Positions 23,815 to 34,885 are shown, counted from the first letter of the stretch. The stretch is 64,000 nt of DNA from Euryodendron excelsum (GCA_033060915.1 CM065378.1:10745001-10809000); one strand, 5' to 3'. Notes: a model not told the origin generated them from the sequence alone. Program-made: numbers and translations.

Positions 23815-25458
23815 TGATTACACCCTAAAAGTGTAATCATAGGCTCTTAATCCGCACTTTGTTAGATTTATATTAGTGTTAATTTCCTTATTTTAGTTAG
23901 ATATTTGTTTGATTATGTTTTGTGTGTGCTTTGTAGGTTATATAAGCTAATAAAGGCAAAAAGAAAGCAAGAATAATCAAAGCGGGTTCAAGGCGAATAA
24001 TTTGTTCATGAAAATTCAGACCCATCTCGGTATTTGGGCCATATCTTTTTACTCCGATGTCCGATTGAGCTGATTTTTGTGCCATTGGAAAGAAGACTTC
24101 AAGAGCTACAATTTGTCCTCTAATGTGCATCGGCTGAATCGGCCTCTAGAGTGGTCAAAATCAAGCTTCAAGGTGGAGGGATGAATAGTAACCGATCGAT
24201 TGGCATGGCAAACTTCAGAGAGGGTGATTTACCGATCGATCGGCCGATCGATCGGGTGAACAGTAACCCCGATCGATCGGTCACTATTCACCGATCGATC
24301 GGCCGATCGATCGGTGAACAGTAACCCGATCGATCGGTGAACAGTACCCGTGAACAGTAAAAACAGTTTTTTTTCCGATCGAACGCTCCAATTGCCGTTC
24401 GATCGGCCGATCGATCGGTGAACAGTGCCGATCGATCGGTCGATATAGATCTGGAGCTTAAAAGCTTTGTTGTCCGAAAAAAAGGAGGATTTTTTGGGTT
24501 TGTAGCAGCCAAGGGGGTGGTGTGAAAAGCTCCTCCAAGGTTGGTTTTTTATGTTTTTGTGTATTTTAACTTAGATTTATGTTTGTAATGTTAATGTAGG
24601 AGTATAAATTGTAACTTTCTTACATTGTAATGTATTTTCCTTCACTTTCTTGCCATTTTCTCTCACTTTCTTAGCAACCAAACACTAGTTTTACTTAGTT
24701 TAATGTTAGATTTACCTTCATTTATGCTCTTTATTATGGATTCTAGTGGCTAAACACCCCTTGGGTGTGATTGTGAAGAGCCACTAAGGATTTTCAAGTA
24801 TTTCAATGGGGATTCATGAACTTCAAAATTTTATTCATAGATTTGTATAGTTCTAATTGGTTGGGTGTTGGATTTATTCGAAAACTTAGATTCATAACCC
24901 ATTTGGTAATGTTTATGCACAATTCAACAATTGGTATAAATCTTGCACATTTGTAAGGTTTGCTTCTAGGGTTCTATTAATTGGTTTAATATCTACACTC
25001 AACTAAATATGAACTCAAGGTTTTATGGTCAAAATATTCCGAATCAAGAATCCACGGTGTGATTCTTGATTTGAGTTATAAAAATCCTCTATTGAAATTC
25101 TTGTTGTGAATTGGTGGATTGAATCAATCATATCCAAGCTTTCCATTTTAATTGCTTTACATTTAAATCAATTGCCTAGTTAATTGCTTTAATTTTCATT
25201 GCACTAGTTTAGTAAATCAAAACCCCATCAAAAACCTAAAGATTTTCGGTCCTTTTCTTTTTCCTTTTATTTTAGATTCAATTCCCCACATAATTGCAAT
25301 TCGATCCTAGGCTAGATTAGTGTGAGTTGAGTGCTAGAGCCTATATTTGGCTAGGTCCCTTGGGAGAGAACGATACCGGATTACCGGTTTATACTTCATC
25401 GCGACCCCCGTACTCTTGCGGGGTACTAACTCCATTTTGTAGTTTTCGGAGCGAACCA
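23815..25458 (+). repeat. 5' LTR of the nested Athila-like element
   Basis: 1,644 bp, TGATTACACCC to GAACCA. It contains the palindrome block at about 24190-24445, then an AT-rich body and a GC-richer end (CGCGACCCCCGTACTC near 25402). A reverse-oriented, diverged relative of the same LTR is present as a solo LTR at 46335-47825. Confidence 0.93.
24190..24445. repeat. CGATCGATCG palindrome array in the LTR
   Basis: About ten copies of the self-complementary CCGATCGATCGG or one-sided variants are spaced by GTGAACAGTA-like linkers (for example 24230-24260, 24292-24322, 24405-24440). Paired copies form CGATCGATCGGCCGATCGATCG, an extended perfect palindrome. The array is repeated in the 3' LTR (29409-29680) with a different copy number and recurs in the solo LTR at about 47390-47660. 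Confidence 0.9.
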
Positions 25459-25463
25459 AGTTT

Positions 25464-25482
25464 TGGCGCCGTTGCCGGGGAC
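25464..25482 (+). other. Primer-binding site of the nested element
   Basis: TGGCGCCGTTGCCGGGGAC starts five bases after the 5' LTR. Athila-group elements use a site of this sequence complementary to the 3' end of tRNA-Asp, which supports the lineage assignment. Confidence 0.85.
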
Positions 25483-25949
25483 CAAAGGCACAAGGCGAGC
25501 ACTACCGAGCTTTGGATTGGAAAGCAATTAGTGGATTGGATCTCCATCAATCTACCACAACGGAGGAATCTTCGGTTTAGGCCATTGGTAACTTCGTTCC
25601 ATTTTTTGTGTAAATACCATGTTAGATTTTCATTCTTTCTTTTTCTCTTTATTTTAGGTATTTTGTTTTGATTTGTATATATATTTTTTTTTTTTTAATA
25701 ATTGATTGGAGGATTGCTAGTGGAGAATTAGGGATTGTGTATGATTGTAAATCGGTGGTATATATATCTTGTGGAGATTAGAGGTTAGGTTGGATTGTTG
25801 TTTAAATTGGTGGAATTTACTATGTGGAGATTGGAAGTTTGGATGGACAATTATTGAACATTGTTGTGTATGATGTGTTGAGGCGTGGTGCGCTATACTT
25901 GTTTATGCATTGCATCCATTTTTCATCGTGCATTTCATTATGTTTAGGG

Positions 25950-26290
25950 GCACATTTTCAAACCATCCATCATCCAACATGACAATGAGGGAACACCTTA
26001 TAGCCAATGGCCTAAGGGAGCCTCCCCGACTACCTCCCAATTTTGGGGGATATAATCACCCCCAATGGTGGCAATGAGAGCATTAATGATAATGGTGGTG
26101 TGAAAACACCTTCATGTAAATCTCTTAGAGACTAAATTCGGGCTAATAGGCTTAAAACACAAGAACCATCCAATATGTCTCTTAGGGAATGCCTTAAAGC
26201 TAATTGTCAAAGGGAGCCTCCTCGACCATCTCTCAATCTTGAGGGGTGTAATGAATTTAACATTAGTAGGGGACATGAGGAAGCCTTTTC
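25950..26290 (+). repeat. Imperfect duplication in the interior of the nested element
   Basis: Two related segments (about 25970-26065 and 26165-26255) encode similar short peptides, NMTMREHLIANGLREPPR and NMSLRECLKANCQREPPR, each followed by a Gly- and Asn-containing tail. Stop codons follow, so neither is a working gene. They probably derive from the N-terminal part of an Athila-type gag, duplicated before decay; that origin is inferred. Confidence 0.5.
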
Positions 26291-26402
26291 AAAGCATTAT
26301 CAAGAATCCCTTTAAACCTACAAGAACCCTTTTGATTATTTTCGTGAAGCTTCACGAATTTATTACCACCATGAGCACGTTGAATATCCACCTCCACCCC
26401 AA

Positions 26403-27104
26403 GTGAGCTTTAATGAAAATCACCTTGATTTTTACTCTAACCAAGAGCAAGTCCATCCAAATGAACAAGTCCATCCTGTCACTAACCTTAGGATTGGGGA
26501 CACTATTGATCAAACCACCCTTCCTCAAGACTTGGAGTCTAAGGAGGATGTTCCTAAGGTAAGTGAGGAAATTGTTGAAAATGAATTTAGGGATGAAGAA
26601 ATTGAGAGAGAGGAGTCCGAAATTGGGGACTCCAAACAAGAAGAGAGGGGTAGAGATGTGTCTACCCTTAATGATGACTTTGGTTTATTTGATGTTGAAA
26701 ATGTGCATGACAATGAGGATGTTGATGGTTTAGAGGACATTCTTACCATGTCTAGGGATCAAGTGTCCCCGACTTTTACACCTTTAACACCTAGTCCTAA
26801 CCTAACAAAGCCTTTGGAACTCCATGTCTCAACCTTTGAACCAAGCATCATTCCCATGGCCGAACAAGAAGAAGAGGAAGGTCAAGCACTTCATGGCATG
26901 AGCATAATTGATACCTTTGTGCATGATCATTCTTTATTTTCTACATACCATGACCCTTTTTACCCTTATGTGCTTCAAGGTTATATCATAGAGTTCATCA
27001 AACAAATGGCCATTGTATATTCTTATGCTTGTTTGAACTCTTTGAAAATCTATAAGTTAGGGGTGTGGGATAATGGCAAATTCCCACTTTGTGGAATTGG
27101 ATGA
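26403..27104 (+). CDS. Acidic ORF of unknown function inside the nested element
   Basis: A 233-residue ORF beginning MSFNENHLDFYSNQ. The first 150 residues are rich in Glu and Asp with low-complexity Ser/Thr/Pro stretches, followed by a more hydrophobic tail (HDPFYPYVLQGYIIEFIKQM). No known domain, catalytic motif, signal peptide or zinc finger was recognised. It is the longest ORF in the interior of a non-autonomous retrotransposon. It may be a conserved accessory protein of the family or a chance remnant of gag. Function is unknown. Confidence 0.4.
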   Translation: MSFNENHLDFYSNQEQVHPNEQVHPVTNLRIGDTIDQTTLPQDLESKEDVPKVSEEIVENEFRDEEIEREESEIGDSKQEERGRDVSTLNDDFGLFDVENVHDNEDVDGLEDILTMSRDQVSPTFTPLTPSPNLTKPLELHVSTFEPSIIPMAEQEEEEGQALHGMSIIDTFVHDHSLFSTYHDPFYPYVLQGYIIEFIKQMAIVYSYACLNSLKIYKLGVWDNGKFPLCGIG

Positions 27105-27959
27105 TTTTCTTTCTTTCATTTGTGTAGGAATAGGAGTAGTTTTGTTTCTTTGTTTTTTTTAGTTTATTTTCTCATTTTAAGTTGGGGGTGCCTTTAAGTT
27201 TTTGCACTTTATTTATTTTTATTTATTTGCCTTTGCACCTTATTTTTCTCTTTTTTCACCATTGAATTACATCAAATGCTATGTTCTTATGCATTGAGGA
27301 CAATGCATCATTTTAAGTTGGGGGTGGGGTAGAGGCTTTGTCTCTATTGTTTTGTTTTTGTTTCTTTGTGTTGCACCCTATATATAAAAATAAAAAAAAA
27401 AAATTTATTTTACTTGTGAAAGTGCCTTTTGAGATTAGAAGATAGAAATTTTTGCATGCTTCTTTACTCAAAATGATGTTGATTCATTCCTCATACCCAA
27501 CATATTTTAGGGATTGCTTAATTCATGCATTTGTAGAGGGGATTACATCATTGTATACAATCATGCTTTTTAACACAATTTGTTACTATTCTTGGCACTT
27601 TCACCCTTACATTAGTGGAGATTATCACCTTGTGAGCTTTAGAGCATTTATTGCCTTTTAGAGTGTTTACATTTACTCAAGGATAGTTTTTTCACTCTCA
27701 TTTCATTTAATAGCTTCATTATGCTTGTATTTGGTTCATGAGTTGAGTTTTGATCTTGTTATTGACACTTTTACTCTATGAAATGTTTCGGTTGTATAAC
27801 TTTGGATAGGATTCTAGGCCATTTTCCTCTTGATAGCCGTGAGTTTTCCCGTGCCAAACCGTACATTCCTCTTCACCCTTGTTGATCTTTTACTTTTAGA
27901 AATGTGCAAAGTGATTTCCTCTTTTGTTTTACAAAGGGATGCCTATGTGAAAAAAAAAA

Positions 27960-28190
27960 GTGTTTTTACATTGCTAAAAAAAAAAAAAAAAAAAAAAAAA
28001 AAGAGATGAAGAAGAGATTGATTTGGGGAATTCAATGCAAAAGAGCATATTGATATATGAAAAGTAGTTGTTGAATCAAATGGGGATGATATAAGGATGG
28101 AAACAAAAGGAGAAGTAAGAAAAGAAAAAAAAAAAAAAAAAAAAAGAAGTAAGAAAAGAAGAAAAAAAAAAAAAGAATAAAAAGAAGAAA
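27960..28190 (+). repeat. Poly-A and GA/A-rich low-complexity tracts
   Basis: Runs of A at 27976-28001 and 28126-28145, plus AAAGAAG-rich sequence to about 28190, lie in the interior of the nested element. They explain the lysine- and phenylalanine-rich spurious ORFs here; no function is assigned. Confidence 0.85.
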
Positions 28191-29017
28191 AGAATGGAAG
28201 AGGAGTTCAAAAGTCGAAAAGATCTTAAAAGAAGAGTGAGAATTGAAATGTTGATAAGGGAGAGTTGTAGTTGTGTTTCATTCATCATTTCATGCCTTGA
28301 TCACACATGATATGACAATTTGTCCCATCTGTTTACCCTTACCTTTCACCTCTTCTACATTACCATCTTCATCTCTACCTGGCTTAGTTGATTTAAGTTG
28401 TGCTTGATCGAAATTTTCAATAGAGTATAAGTTATATTTTGTCAATTTCTTTAAATCAATGCTTAACTTTGAACATTCTTTCTTAGAGCTATGCTAAGGT
28501 CGATACACTTTTATCTTTTCGGTTTTTGTAATTGGTATGCTCACTTGATTTGTCTTTACATTTACTCCATTGTTGAGCACACCATTGTGAGAACCATGTT
28601 GAACTTTAATTGCGAGTGTATGTCCGGTGTGAGATTTGAATCAAAACGTTTAAAGGTTTGGATTTGCTTAAATGAGTTCATTTGTGTTGTTTAGCATGAT
28701 TCTTCACCCACACACATGAACCTCTCTTTTGCATGACTTGTTGCATATTAATGCAAGTGTTGGAGTTTGGAGTGGCATCAATGTTAACTTGAGTATGATT
28801 ATGCATTCATTCCTTATTCTTATCTTGATTGACAATTCACAAAAGGATGTTTGTGGGTATCATCACTGTAAACCTTCACGAGACACCACTCGTCCACTAG
28901 GGGTAACCTAGGGGTTTAAAGGCTTGGTGCATGGGCTAAATTCATCCGTGACTCCTACGAAAGTGGAGATTATCCTTTGTATTTTTGATAGTTTTTTGCT
29001 AGGGACTAGCAAAATGT

Positions 29018-29028
29018 AAGTTGGGGGT
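29018..29028 (+). other. Polypurine tract of the nested element
   Basis: AAGTTGGGGGT lies two bases before the 3' LTR, in the plus-strand primer position. The same motif occurs twice upstream, at about 27179-27190 and 27315-27326 (TAAGTTGGGGGTG), suggesting repeated or ancestral tracts. Confidence 0.75.
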
Positions 29029-29030
29029 TG

Positions 29031-30705
29031 TGATTACACCCTAAAAGTGTAATCATAGGCTCTTAATTCCGCACTTTGTTAGATTTATATTAGTGTTAAT
29101 TTCTTATTTTAGTTAGATATTTGTTTGATTATGTTTTGTGTGTGCTTTGTAGGTTATATAAGCTAATAAAGGCAAAAAGAAAGCAAGAATAATCAAAGCG
29201 GGTTCAAGGCGAATAATTTGTTCATGAAAATTCAGACCCATCTCGGTATTTGGGCCATATCTTTTTACTCCGATGTCCGATTGAGCTGATTTTTGTGCCA
29301 TTGGAAAGAAGACTTCAAGAGCTACAATTTGTCCTCTAATGTGCATCGGCTGAATCGGCCTCTAGAGTGGTCAAAATCAAGCTTCAAGGTGGAGGGATGA
29401 ATAGTAACCGATCGATTGGTTTGGCAAACTTCAGAGAGGGTGATTTTACCGATCGATCGGACGATATTCGATCGGGGTGAACCGATCGATCGGGTGAACA
29501 GTAACCCCGATCGATCGGTCACTATTCACCGATCGATCGGCCGATCGATCGGTGAACAGTAACCGATCGATCGTGAACAGTACCCGTGAACAGTAAAAAA
29601 CAGTTTTTTTTCCGATCGAACGCTCCAATTGCCGTTCGATCGGCCGATCGATCGGTGAACAGTGCCGATCGATCGGTCGATATAGATCTGGAGCTTAAAA
29701 GCTTGTGTTGTCCGAAAAAAAGAGAGGAAGATTTTTTGGTTTTTGTAGCAGCCAAGGGGGTGGTGTGAAAAGCTCCTCCAAGGTTTGGTTTTTTATATTT
29801 TTTGTGTATTTTAACTTAGATTTATGTTTGTAATGTTAATGTAGGAGTAGAAATTGTAACTTTTTTTACATTGTAATGTATTTTCCTTCACTTTCTTGCC
29901 ATTTTCTCTCACTTTCTTAGCAACCAAAACACTAGTTTTACTTAGTTTAATGTTAGATTTACCTTTATTTATGCTCTTTATTATGGACTCTAGTGGCTAA
30001 ACATTGCTTGGGTGTGATTGTGAAGATCCACTAAGGATTTTCAAGTATTTCAATGGGGATTCATGAACTTTAAAATTTTATTCATAGATTTGTATAGTTC
30101 TAATTGGTTGGGTGTTGGATTTATTCGAAAACTTAGATTCATAACCCATTTGGTAATGTTTATGCACAATTCAACAATTGGTATAAATCTTGCACATTTT
30201 TAAGGTTTGCTTCTAGGGTTCTATTAATTGGTTTAATATCTACACTCAACTAAATATGAACTCAAGGTTTTATGGTCAAAATATTCCGAATCAAGAATCC
30301 ACGGTGTGATTCTTGATTTGAGTTATAAAAATCCTCTATTGAAATTCTTGTTGTGAATTGGTGGATTGAATCAATCATATCCAAGCTTTCCATTTTAATT
30401 GCTTTACATTTAAATCAATTGCCTAGTTAATTGCTTTAATTTTCATTGCACTAGTTTAGTAAATCAAAACCCCATCAAAAACCTAAAGATTTTCGGTCCT
30501 TTTCTTTTTCCTTTTATTTTAGATTCAATTCCCCACATAATTGCAATTCGATCCTAGGCTAGATTAGTGTGAGTTGAGTGCTAGAGCCTATATTTGGCTA
30601 GGTCCCTTGGGAGAGAACGATACCGGATTACCGGTTTATACTTCATCGCGACCCCCGTACTCTTGCGGGGTACTAACTCCATTTTGTAGTTTTCGGAGCG
30701 AGTCA
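29031..30705 (+). repeat. 3' LTR of the nested Athila-like element
   Basis: 1,675 bp, TGATTACACCC to GAGTCA, followed directly by the AGTAG duplication and the resumed antisense ORF. It differs from the 5' LTR by scattered point changes and by extra sequence around 29450-29485 in the palindrome block. Confidence 0.93.
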
Positions 30706-31674
30706 AGTAGTACCAGCCCGGGCTCTCACTTTCAGTGATCTTGTAACAGTAAAGGAAGTCTTCAGGGGTCATGACCTCTTCCCTATTGGTGGCGGCCTGC
30801 CACAGGGCCGCGCAGGCCACCAGTATGCGCCACGAATTGGGCATGAGCTGTCCAGGTGCTAACCCGGCTCTGCTCAGGACTCCCCTAATGGGAGGGGCAA
30901 TTGGAAACCTTAGCCCACCCGTCAAAGCGCTCTCATACACTATGACTTCACCAGGGCGGGGAAGACACGCTCTGTCCCCCTCCTCTGGGACTCTGTAGCT
31001 CATGGAGGCCGGAAATTGGTAAGTGGACCAGAGCTTTCTTACTTTTGCCCCATCTAGAATAGAGACTAGATGCTTAGCCTCGTGTCTACAGTTTGCGTTA
31101 GAAGGTGGCCCCTCTCTCGCGGCCTCTGCCCTAGAAGCCCCCTCAAAGGCGTCTACAATGGCCATCGGGCTCCTTGCCTTCCTAGGCCTCACCTCTTGAG
31201 TAATCTCCTCAAGGTCTGCCCTAAAATAGTTCACCGAGGCATTGGATGCCTTGTCTGGTCTCACGCTATCTAGGTCCATGGAGGCGGTACGCTCAGAGCC
31301 GCTCAATAGGTCGATTGGCAGCGGGTTCATGACCCTAGGATCCTCGATCTCTTGGAGAGTCTCAAAAACCGCTCTGGATGCCTCAAGAACACCCCAGTAT
31401 ATCGACTCGACAAATGGGGGATTACCTACAAACCCTAGGGGATATGAGGCCCTAACCCTCCACTCGTAGTACCAGATAGCCTTCTGCAGGAGCCAAAACA
31501 TAAACACTAACACAACGTACCTTGATGGGTATGAAGACAAGGGGTGATTTTGAAACCTCTCCGAACAACCAACAACGGTGAGAAGAACAGTGAAAGGAGA
31601 GAGATAACAAGCTCGGTCGTATGATTGTGAAGAAATATGCAGAATAGGGGGCTATTTTTGGCGAACCGCCAAGG

Positions 31675-31682
31675 TTTTATAA
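31675..31682 (-). promoter_or_regulatory. TATA box for the antisense ORF
   Basis: On the minus strand the sequence reads CTTATAAAACC, about 135 bp upstream of the antisense ORF start at 31540 and inside the element, before its 3' LTR. The intervening leader is pyrimidine-rich and AT-rich like a plant 5' UTR. Seen directly; promoter activity is inferred. Confidence 0.55.
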
Positions 31683-31945
31683 GCCCCATCTATTCGAAAT
31701 CAACGGTGTGGATCGGCACAAAGCTCCCAAATTGAACGGGCAGTGCGATTGATGTCCAATCAGTATACGGGGCCAACCGCACGAGGCCACGTGGCAGAAA
31801 GGCCAATGGTCACGTCGATTCACCTGGCATAATAATCATGACGGTTATGCTGTGCCATAAATGCGCCTGTTCGACGGCGCTCGGTGACTCTTCGAAATTC
31901 CCATAAGCTGACCTTTGGAATTCCCATAGGCTGACCTAGGCTGCC

Positions 31946-31959
31946 AAGGGAATCGGGGG
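31946..31959 (+). other. Polypurine tract of the Tat-type element
   Basis: AAGGGAATCGGGGG lies four bases before the 3' LTR, the expected site for plus-strand priming. Confidence 0.75.
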
Positions 31960-31963
31960 CATC

Positions 31964-32516
31964 TGATAATGCAAATGACACAAGTACAGTTGGTCAGTCC
32001 CCTTTGTGGACAGACCAGACTAGCTCGGTCCACATCTCCAAGTTAGGCCCCCTCCCTCCTGGGTCAGGTCCGCTGACAGAAAGAGTGGCAGAGCTCCAGT
32101 GATACACTGGACGACGGCATGAAAATACTCTAAGATTCTAGCCTGGTAATTAGCCCCCATGATCCCATGATTCGAACGGTTCCCCCACGAGTGGGGGCAT
32201 GGTCCATGGAGCCTAAAATCAAGGCACGATATATCCCCACGAAGTGGGAGGTATGACTGGGGGCACGATTAGCTAACCCACGAAGGTGCCCACGATCCAA
32301 GCCAACACTCCTATAAAGAGGACAGTCTTCACCTCCAAGAAGGTACGATTCTACACCAGCCTAAATACTGTAATTCTGTCCATTTTCCCCATAGCCTAAC
32401 TTTGGAATCAGAGTGTCTTTGGCAGGCACCACACTGGTGTTCCAGACAAGGGGATTCATCACTCCGACAAGCTGCACCAGGGGTTGGGAAAGACGTACCA
32501 GTTCATCGCATCATCA
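31964..32516 (+). repeat. 3' LTR of the Tat-type element
   Basis: 553 bp, from TGATAATGC to CATCATCA, followed by the target duplication TCCAT at 32517-32521. Compared with the 5' LTR it shows about 38 differences by hand count, most of them C/T or G/A. Confidence 0.93.
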
Positions 32517-32523
32517 TCCATCA

Positions 32524-32696
32524 TGCTTGCTCAGACTGGAAATCAAGAGAAATCTCATGTGTATGTATATTATGACAAGAGGAAACCCTCCAGAATAAGG
32601 CCTTTAGACCCACCCTTTCCAGTTGATGCTAGGGAGGGAGACGCATCTAGGGTGGCCCTCGAGCTAATAGCCTCCTTCATAAATTATGGAGCTTAA
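32524..32696 (+). other. Possible coding fragment beside the retrotransposon
   Basis: Immediately after the target duplication an ORF of 57 codons reads MLAQTGNQEKSHVYVYYDKR and ends IASFINYGA. Its codon use and GC content look more gene-like than the flanks. No family was recognised and no matching piece was seen to the left of the element. It could be an exon remnant of a host gene struck by the insertion, or chance. No initiation or splice context supports either reading. Confidence 0.3.
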
Positions 32697-32699
32697 AAT

Positions 32700-34480
32700 T
32701 TTTTTTACACTTAATTAATTTAATGGATAAATTTAAAAATTATTTTTGAAGTCTGATCCAGTTCTGCTCGATAAATATATAAAATAATATATTTTAATAT
32801 TATATATATGTGTATGTAATTAAATTTTATGCTAAATAAGCGCGGACTTGATATTTAATTTTGAGCCTGATAAAAATTTTATTTTGTGTAGGCCTCGCCC
32901 TGCCTAGCCCTGCCTGTCCAGTGTCTACCCCTTAGCCCCATCTCTTTGCCCCAAGTAAGTTAAAGAGAATCGAACCCTCATTGGTGGCGAGCCAAAGTCT
33001 CATCGTTTTGCAGATCAAACATAAGGCAGATCACCATTACTACGTAATAGTGGGTTCTTCTTGGATTTGCTTTTGTTTCGATTGTACTATTTTGCTGTAT
33101 TTGTTTGTATTTACGTTGTGTTCTTTTCTCTTTTTTTTGGGTTAGGTGTTGTATCCAGTAAACCCACTTAATCCCTCCAACCTTGATATGTTACGAACGA
33201 TTCATGAACGTGACAGTAATACACCAAATGTTATAAAATGTGTACAAATTACGCTCAATCTTACCAAAGGTCGTACAAGAGCAAAGAAAATTAAGTAACA
33301 AATTCATTTACTTCCTTTCGAAAGACCCCTTTTCGCCAAATTAAAAAAGACGCCGCCACTAAACCGACTTGAATCTGAACTACAATTCAGATCACGTTTT
33401 ACGAAAATCGAATCTTGAATTGTGTCATATGCGCTTAAACTACACCTTTTCCTCCTTTTTATTTCCAGTCCAATATTTGTTCTCAAAGGTTTTCATTTTT
33501 CTAAAGTAATTTTCTTTTAACAATTTGATATTTATTAAAATATAATTTATTTTTTTAAGTATAATCGTGTAAAAACACAATTTTAGAAAATTATAACTCT
33601 TTTTTTTTTTTTTTTTTTTTAACAGATTCTTCTACCAAAACTTATTATCTTCTCGTTAGTGACCTTTAAGAAAATAAATAAGAAATTTTTTTTTGAAAAC
33701 GTATTAAATTGCTAAATTCACTATTTTAGAATGATTGTACCAAGTTTTAAAACGCTATTTTAAAAATGGTAAACTACTAAAGTATTTGTGTTTTCTAATA
33801 ACACTGAACAATCAACTACACAACACAAATTATACAATCCTTTCAATTTTTGCTTTAGATCCAAACTTATGCTGTAATATTTAGAGAATATGAAATGGAC
33901 CATGCCAAAACAAAAGCATCCAAGTTGAAGAGCCATGTTAGGTTCTAACATCAAGTAACCGAATACTCAAAGCACAAAGTCCCACCTTCAGAGCCAAATT
34001 ACTGATCATTGTGTCCAAATCCTTTTATTTCTTATTGGATTTATAGCATACAATTGAGAAGGGTAACTATATAAACAGAATTTATATATAAAAATATCAT
34101 ACAGAATGACCTGATTTAGCTAAATCCATTCACAATAAAGCAAAAGGCCCATCACTATGGGTTATAATCGCAAAAATGTACAAAACAGAGTTGTACATTG
34201 GAAAAAATAGGAACAAATTAAAACAGAAGTATGACTCCATCATCTGTCATGAATTTTTTCAGCCCATCAATAGTCATTGCTCTAATGAATTTAGTAAATA
34301 AAGGAATGAAAATTATACTCACATGAATCTAACATGAGAGAGCAGCCTGTCAAAAACATGAAGTTCTTACCAACTGCAAATTCAAAACTTCGGCTATTCA
34401 CAGTTTTGTAGTTTCTTCTTTTTTTTCCGTGCAGTTTCACTATCCTCCTCATCCTCCATTCTTATAGTCAAGACAGTCGA
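32700..34480. other. Intergenic region with a possible hAT remnant
   Basis: AT-rich DNA without a credible ORF. Around 32890-32935 a GC-rich stretch ending CCAGTGTCTACCCCTTA resembles the terminal repeat of the hAT-type element at 48599-49424, so a truncated copy is possible. The 3' UTR of the minus-strand RING gene should begin at its right end (below 34483). Confidence 0.45.
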
Positions 34481-34482
34481 GA

Positions 34483-34885
34483 TCAAGATGTTTCATCGAA
34501 TTCCATCAACTGGCAAAGCAATACAAAGAGAGTCAATATAATGGAACACGCAAAGAAAATGAAATCGTTGAGACATTTATAATGTTTAATTTTTCAAGAA
34601 ATCTATAGCAATCGTGATACCAAGATACCCTGACTCTCGAAGTCACTCCTACAAATTCAAGAAATTGGTGAAAGGCAGTATCACGGAGAACTAATTCAAC
34701 TCTATTTGCAGATTCCACAAATTTTTACTCATCCAAGTTCTCATCATGGTAAAACTTTGTTTTACTGCTTTATCATATGTCAAATAGAGGCTGGACTATG
34801 CTCCTTCTACTAAAATTTGAATCTCAATATAAAGTTATGTTCCAAATGAAAATCACCATGACCTAAGTGGTTATCCTAAGAGTCG

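Larger units (their letters stand above)
23815..30705 (+). mobile_element. Nested Athila-like non-autonomous LTR retrotransposon
   Basis: LTRs 23815-25458 and 29031-30705 begin TGATTACACCC and end in CA. A perfect target duplication, AGTAG, lies at 23810-23814 and 30706-30710. The primer site (TGGCGCCGTTGCCGGGGAC) is the type complementary to tRNA-Asp used by Athila elements. The 3.6-kb interior has no gag, protease, RT or integrase, only one acidic ORF (26403-27104) and remnants, so it depends on other elements to move. The LTRs are very similar apart from a roughly 31-bp length difference mostly in the palindrome block, so this insertion is younger than its host Tat element. Confidence 0.92.
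22320..31540 (-). pseudogene. Antisense ORF (gypsy-type transposon protein family), split by the nested element
   Basis: Reads against gag-pol between integrase and the 3' LTR. The N-terminal part (31540 down to 30711) contains GDRACLPRPGEVIVYESAL, GLRFPIAPPIRGVLSRAGL and APGQLMPNSWRILVACAALW, resembling the plant 'putative gypsy type transposon' domain (Pfam Transposase_28 type). The nested element interrupts it at 30711/23809, after which it resumes with YFSARDGQTAMITGLPVSHK. A TAG at 23679-23681 breaks it. Splice-like signals bound exon 22894-23328 and the last exon (22838 to 22320), whose product is a coiled coil rich in Ala, Glu and Lys. Antisense ORFs of this kind are known in Tat elements; their function is unclear. 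Now disrupted. Confidence 0.72.
15051..32516 (+). mobile_element. Tat-lineage Ty3/gypsy LTR retrotransposon, carrying a nested element
   Basis: The 553-bp LTRs (15051-15603 and 31964-32516) begin TGATAATGC and end ATCA. A perfect 5-bp target duplication, TCCAT, flanks the element at 15046-15050 and 32517-32521. Removing the nested element (23815-30705 plus 5 bp) leaves about 10.6 kb. Order: LTR, primer-binding site, gag-protease, RT, RNase H, second RNase H, integrase, hairpin tandem repeats, antisense ORF, polypurine tract, LTR. The second RNase H and an antisense ORF after integrase are known traits of the Tat lineage (RIRE2/Retand/Grande relatives). All coding regions carry stops or frameshifts, so it is defective. 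A hand alignment gives about 38 LTR differences in 553 bp, so the insertion is not recent. Confidence 0.93.

Noticed and set aside
31484..31520. Short intron at the start of the antisense ORF
   Set aside because: GT and AG signals are present but the gap is only 37 bases, below the usual plant minimum, and the frame is open through it.
32890..32935. Complete hAT element left of the RING gene
   Set aside because: Only one terminal repeat (minus strand TAAGGGGTAGACACTGG) is visible; no partner end or 8-bp duplication was found.
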